A stretch of 64,000 nucleotides of DNA, from assembly GCA_014860225.1 (NCBI GenBank), contig JACZKE010000056.1, forward strand, positions 1-64,000, read 5' to 3'. Below the pieces are notes generated by a model. That model searched no databases and was not told the DNA's origin. It saw nothing but the letters and a program-made list of their open reading frames with translations. A program made the position numbers and the translations under genes. This document shows, one piece after another, positions 63,491-64,000 of the stretch (position 1 is the stretch's first letter; every line of letters begins with the position of its first letter). Source of the stretch: Desulfuromonadales bacterium (GTDB taxonomy: Bacteria > Desulfobacterota > Desulfuromonadia > Desulfuromonadales > BM103).

Positions 63491-64000
63491 ATGGTCAATC
63501 AACGTAAAGCCTATATCTACGCTCTCGGAGCGGTTTTGATCTGGTCGACAGTGGCTTCGGCGTTCAAGATATCATTGCGTAGCTTGTCGCCGGCCCATTT
63601 GCTGCTTTACGCCAATCTGGTCTCCGTTCTGCTACTTGGCGGCATTCTTCTCTGTCGCCGTGAACTCGGTCTGGCCTTGCCGAAAAACCGCCAGGAATTG
63701 TTGCGCTCAGCCTGCCTGGGGCTGCTTAATCCCTTTCTTTATTACCTGATACTTTTCAAAGCTTTTACCCTGCTGCCAGCTCAAGAAGCTCAGCCGCTCA
63801 ACTATACCTGGGCGATTACCCTGTCGCTTCTCGCTGTACCGCTACTCAAACAGCGTCTTTGCCTGCGTGAAGTTGCGGCTATTCTGGTCAGCTACAGCGG
63901 CGTGCTGGTGATCTCGACCAGGGGTGACTTGTTCGGACTGAATTTCTCCGATCCGTATGGTGTCACTCTGGCGCTGGGCAGCACAGTCGTCTGGTCACTT
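63491..64000 (+). CDS. EamA/DMT-family transporter (partial)
   Basis: Open from the ATG at 63491 to the window end (170 codons), so the gene is cut. It begins MVNQRKAYIYALGAVLIWST with the WSTVASAFK pattern of the first EamA repeat, and the visible part holds about six helices (for example LNPFLYYLILFKAFTLL and LREVAAILVSYSGVLVIST). It starts 4 bp after the previous EamA gene. The two proteins are not close copies, so they may form a heteromeric pair or simply be co-transcribed. Confidence 0.75.
   Translation, partial: MVNQRKAYIYALGAVLIWSTVASAFKISLRSLSPAHLLLYANLVSVLLLGGILLCRRELGLALPKNRQELLRSACLGLLNPFLYYLILFKAFTLLPAQEAQPLNYTWAITLSLLAVPLLKQRLCLREVAAILVSYSGVLVISTRGDLFGLNFSDPYGVTLALGSTVVWSL

Overview
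The window reads as a chromosomal segment of a Gram-negative anaerobe, most likely a Desulfuromonadales/Geobacter-type deltaproteobacterium. This placement is an inference from gene content: OFA and AceTr carboxylate transporters, a Cache sensor kinase with an NtrC-type regulator, two RND pumps, many sigma-54 signals, an oxygen-sensitive glycyl radical enzyme and OB-fold lipoproteins. Coding density is high, almost every gene has a clear Shine-Dalgarno, and several operons are joined by ATGA overlaps. I saw no tRNA, rRNA, CRISPR array, prophage or insertion sequence.

Layout. 1-2.4 kb: start of a glycine-rich secreted protein, a CsgD-like LuxR regulator and a J-domain protein. 2.5-9.3 kb (minus): tripartite RND efflux operon (outer-membrane lipoprotein, adaptor, permease) whose last gene is epmA, the EF-P lysyl-lysine ligase. 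9.4-12.2 kb: efp, glgC and the arginine-type paralogue efpL. 12.2-16.8 kb: a long hairpin repeat, an OFA transporter with a sigma-54 promoter, a second Gly-rich exported protein and an RlmD-like methyltransferase. 17-20.4 kb: a thioredoxin-CcdA fusion, DUF2238, a small membrane protein and an AceTr/SatP-type transporter with a cysteine-rich N-terminus. 20.8-26.6 kb: a second RND operon. 26.8-30.1 kb: NtrC-type regulator and double-Cache kinase. 30.2-44.3 kb: housekeeping genes (RlmL-like, AI-2E, cNMP-binding, uvrC, malQ, sensor kinase, prfC, a lone Flp pilin, asnS). 45.4-60.8 kb: the main accessory island. 61.2-64 kb: transporters, the last cut by the window edge.

The island at 45.4-60.8 kb looks like a complete sigma-54-controlled pathway for anaerobic use of trans-4-hydroxyproline and proline. 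It holds proC, a PAS-AAA-HTH sigma-54 activator, a LivJHMGF ABC importer, a universal stress protein, a HypD-type glycyl radical dehydratase and its activase, then pyrroline-5-carboxylate dehydrogenase and proline dehydrogenase. Hydroxyproline would be imported and dehydrated to P5C. P5C would then be oxidised to glutamate or reduced to proline, and proline oxidised back to P5C. Near-identical -24/-12 promoters precede livJ and the P5C dehydrogenase, and TGCA-N4-YGCA palindromes flanked by A/T lie about 220 bp upstream of each and before the activator gene. A related but distinct palindrome (TTTTGCA-N4-TGCAAAA) occurs in clusters upstream of sigma-54 promoters of the OFA and AceTr transporters, suggesting a second sigma-54 regulon for carboxylate uptake.
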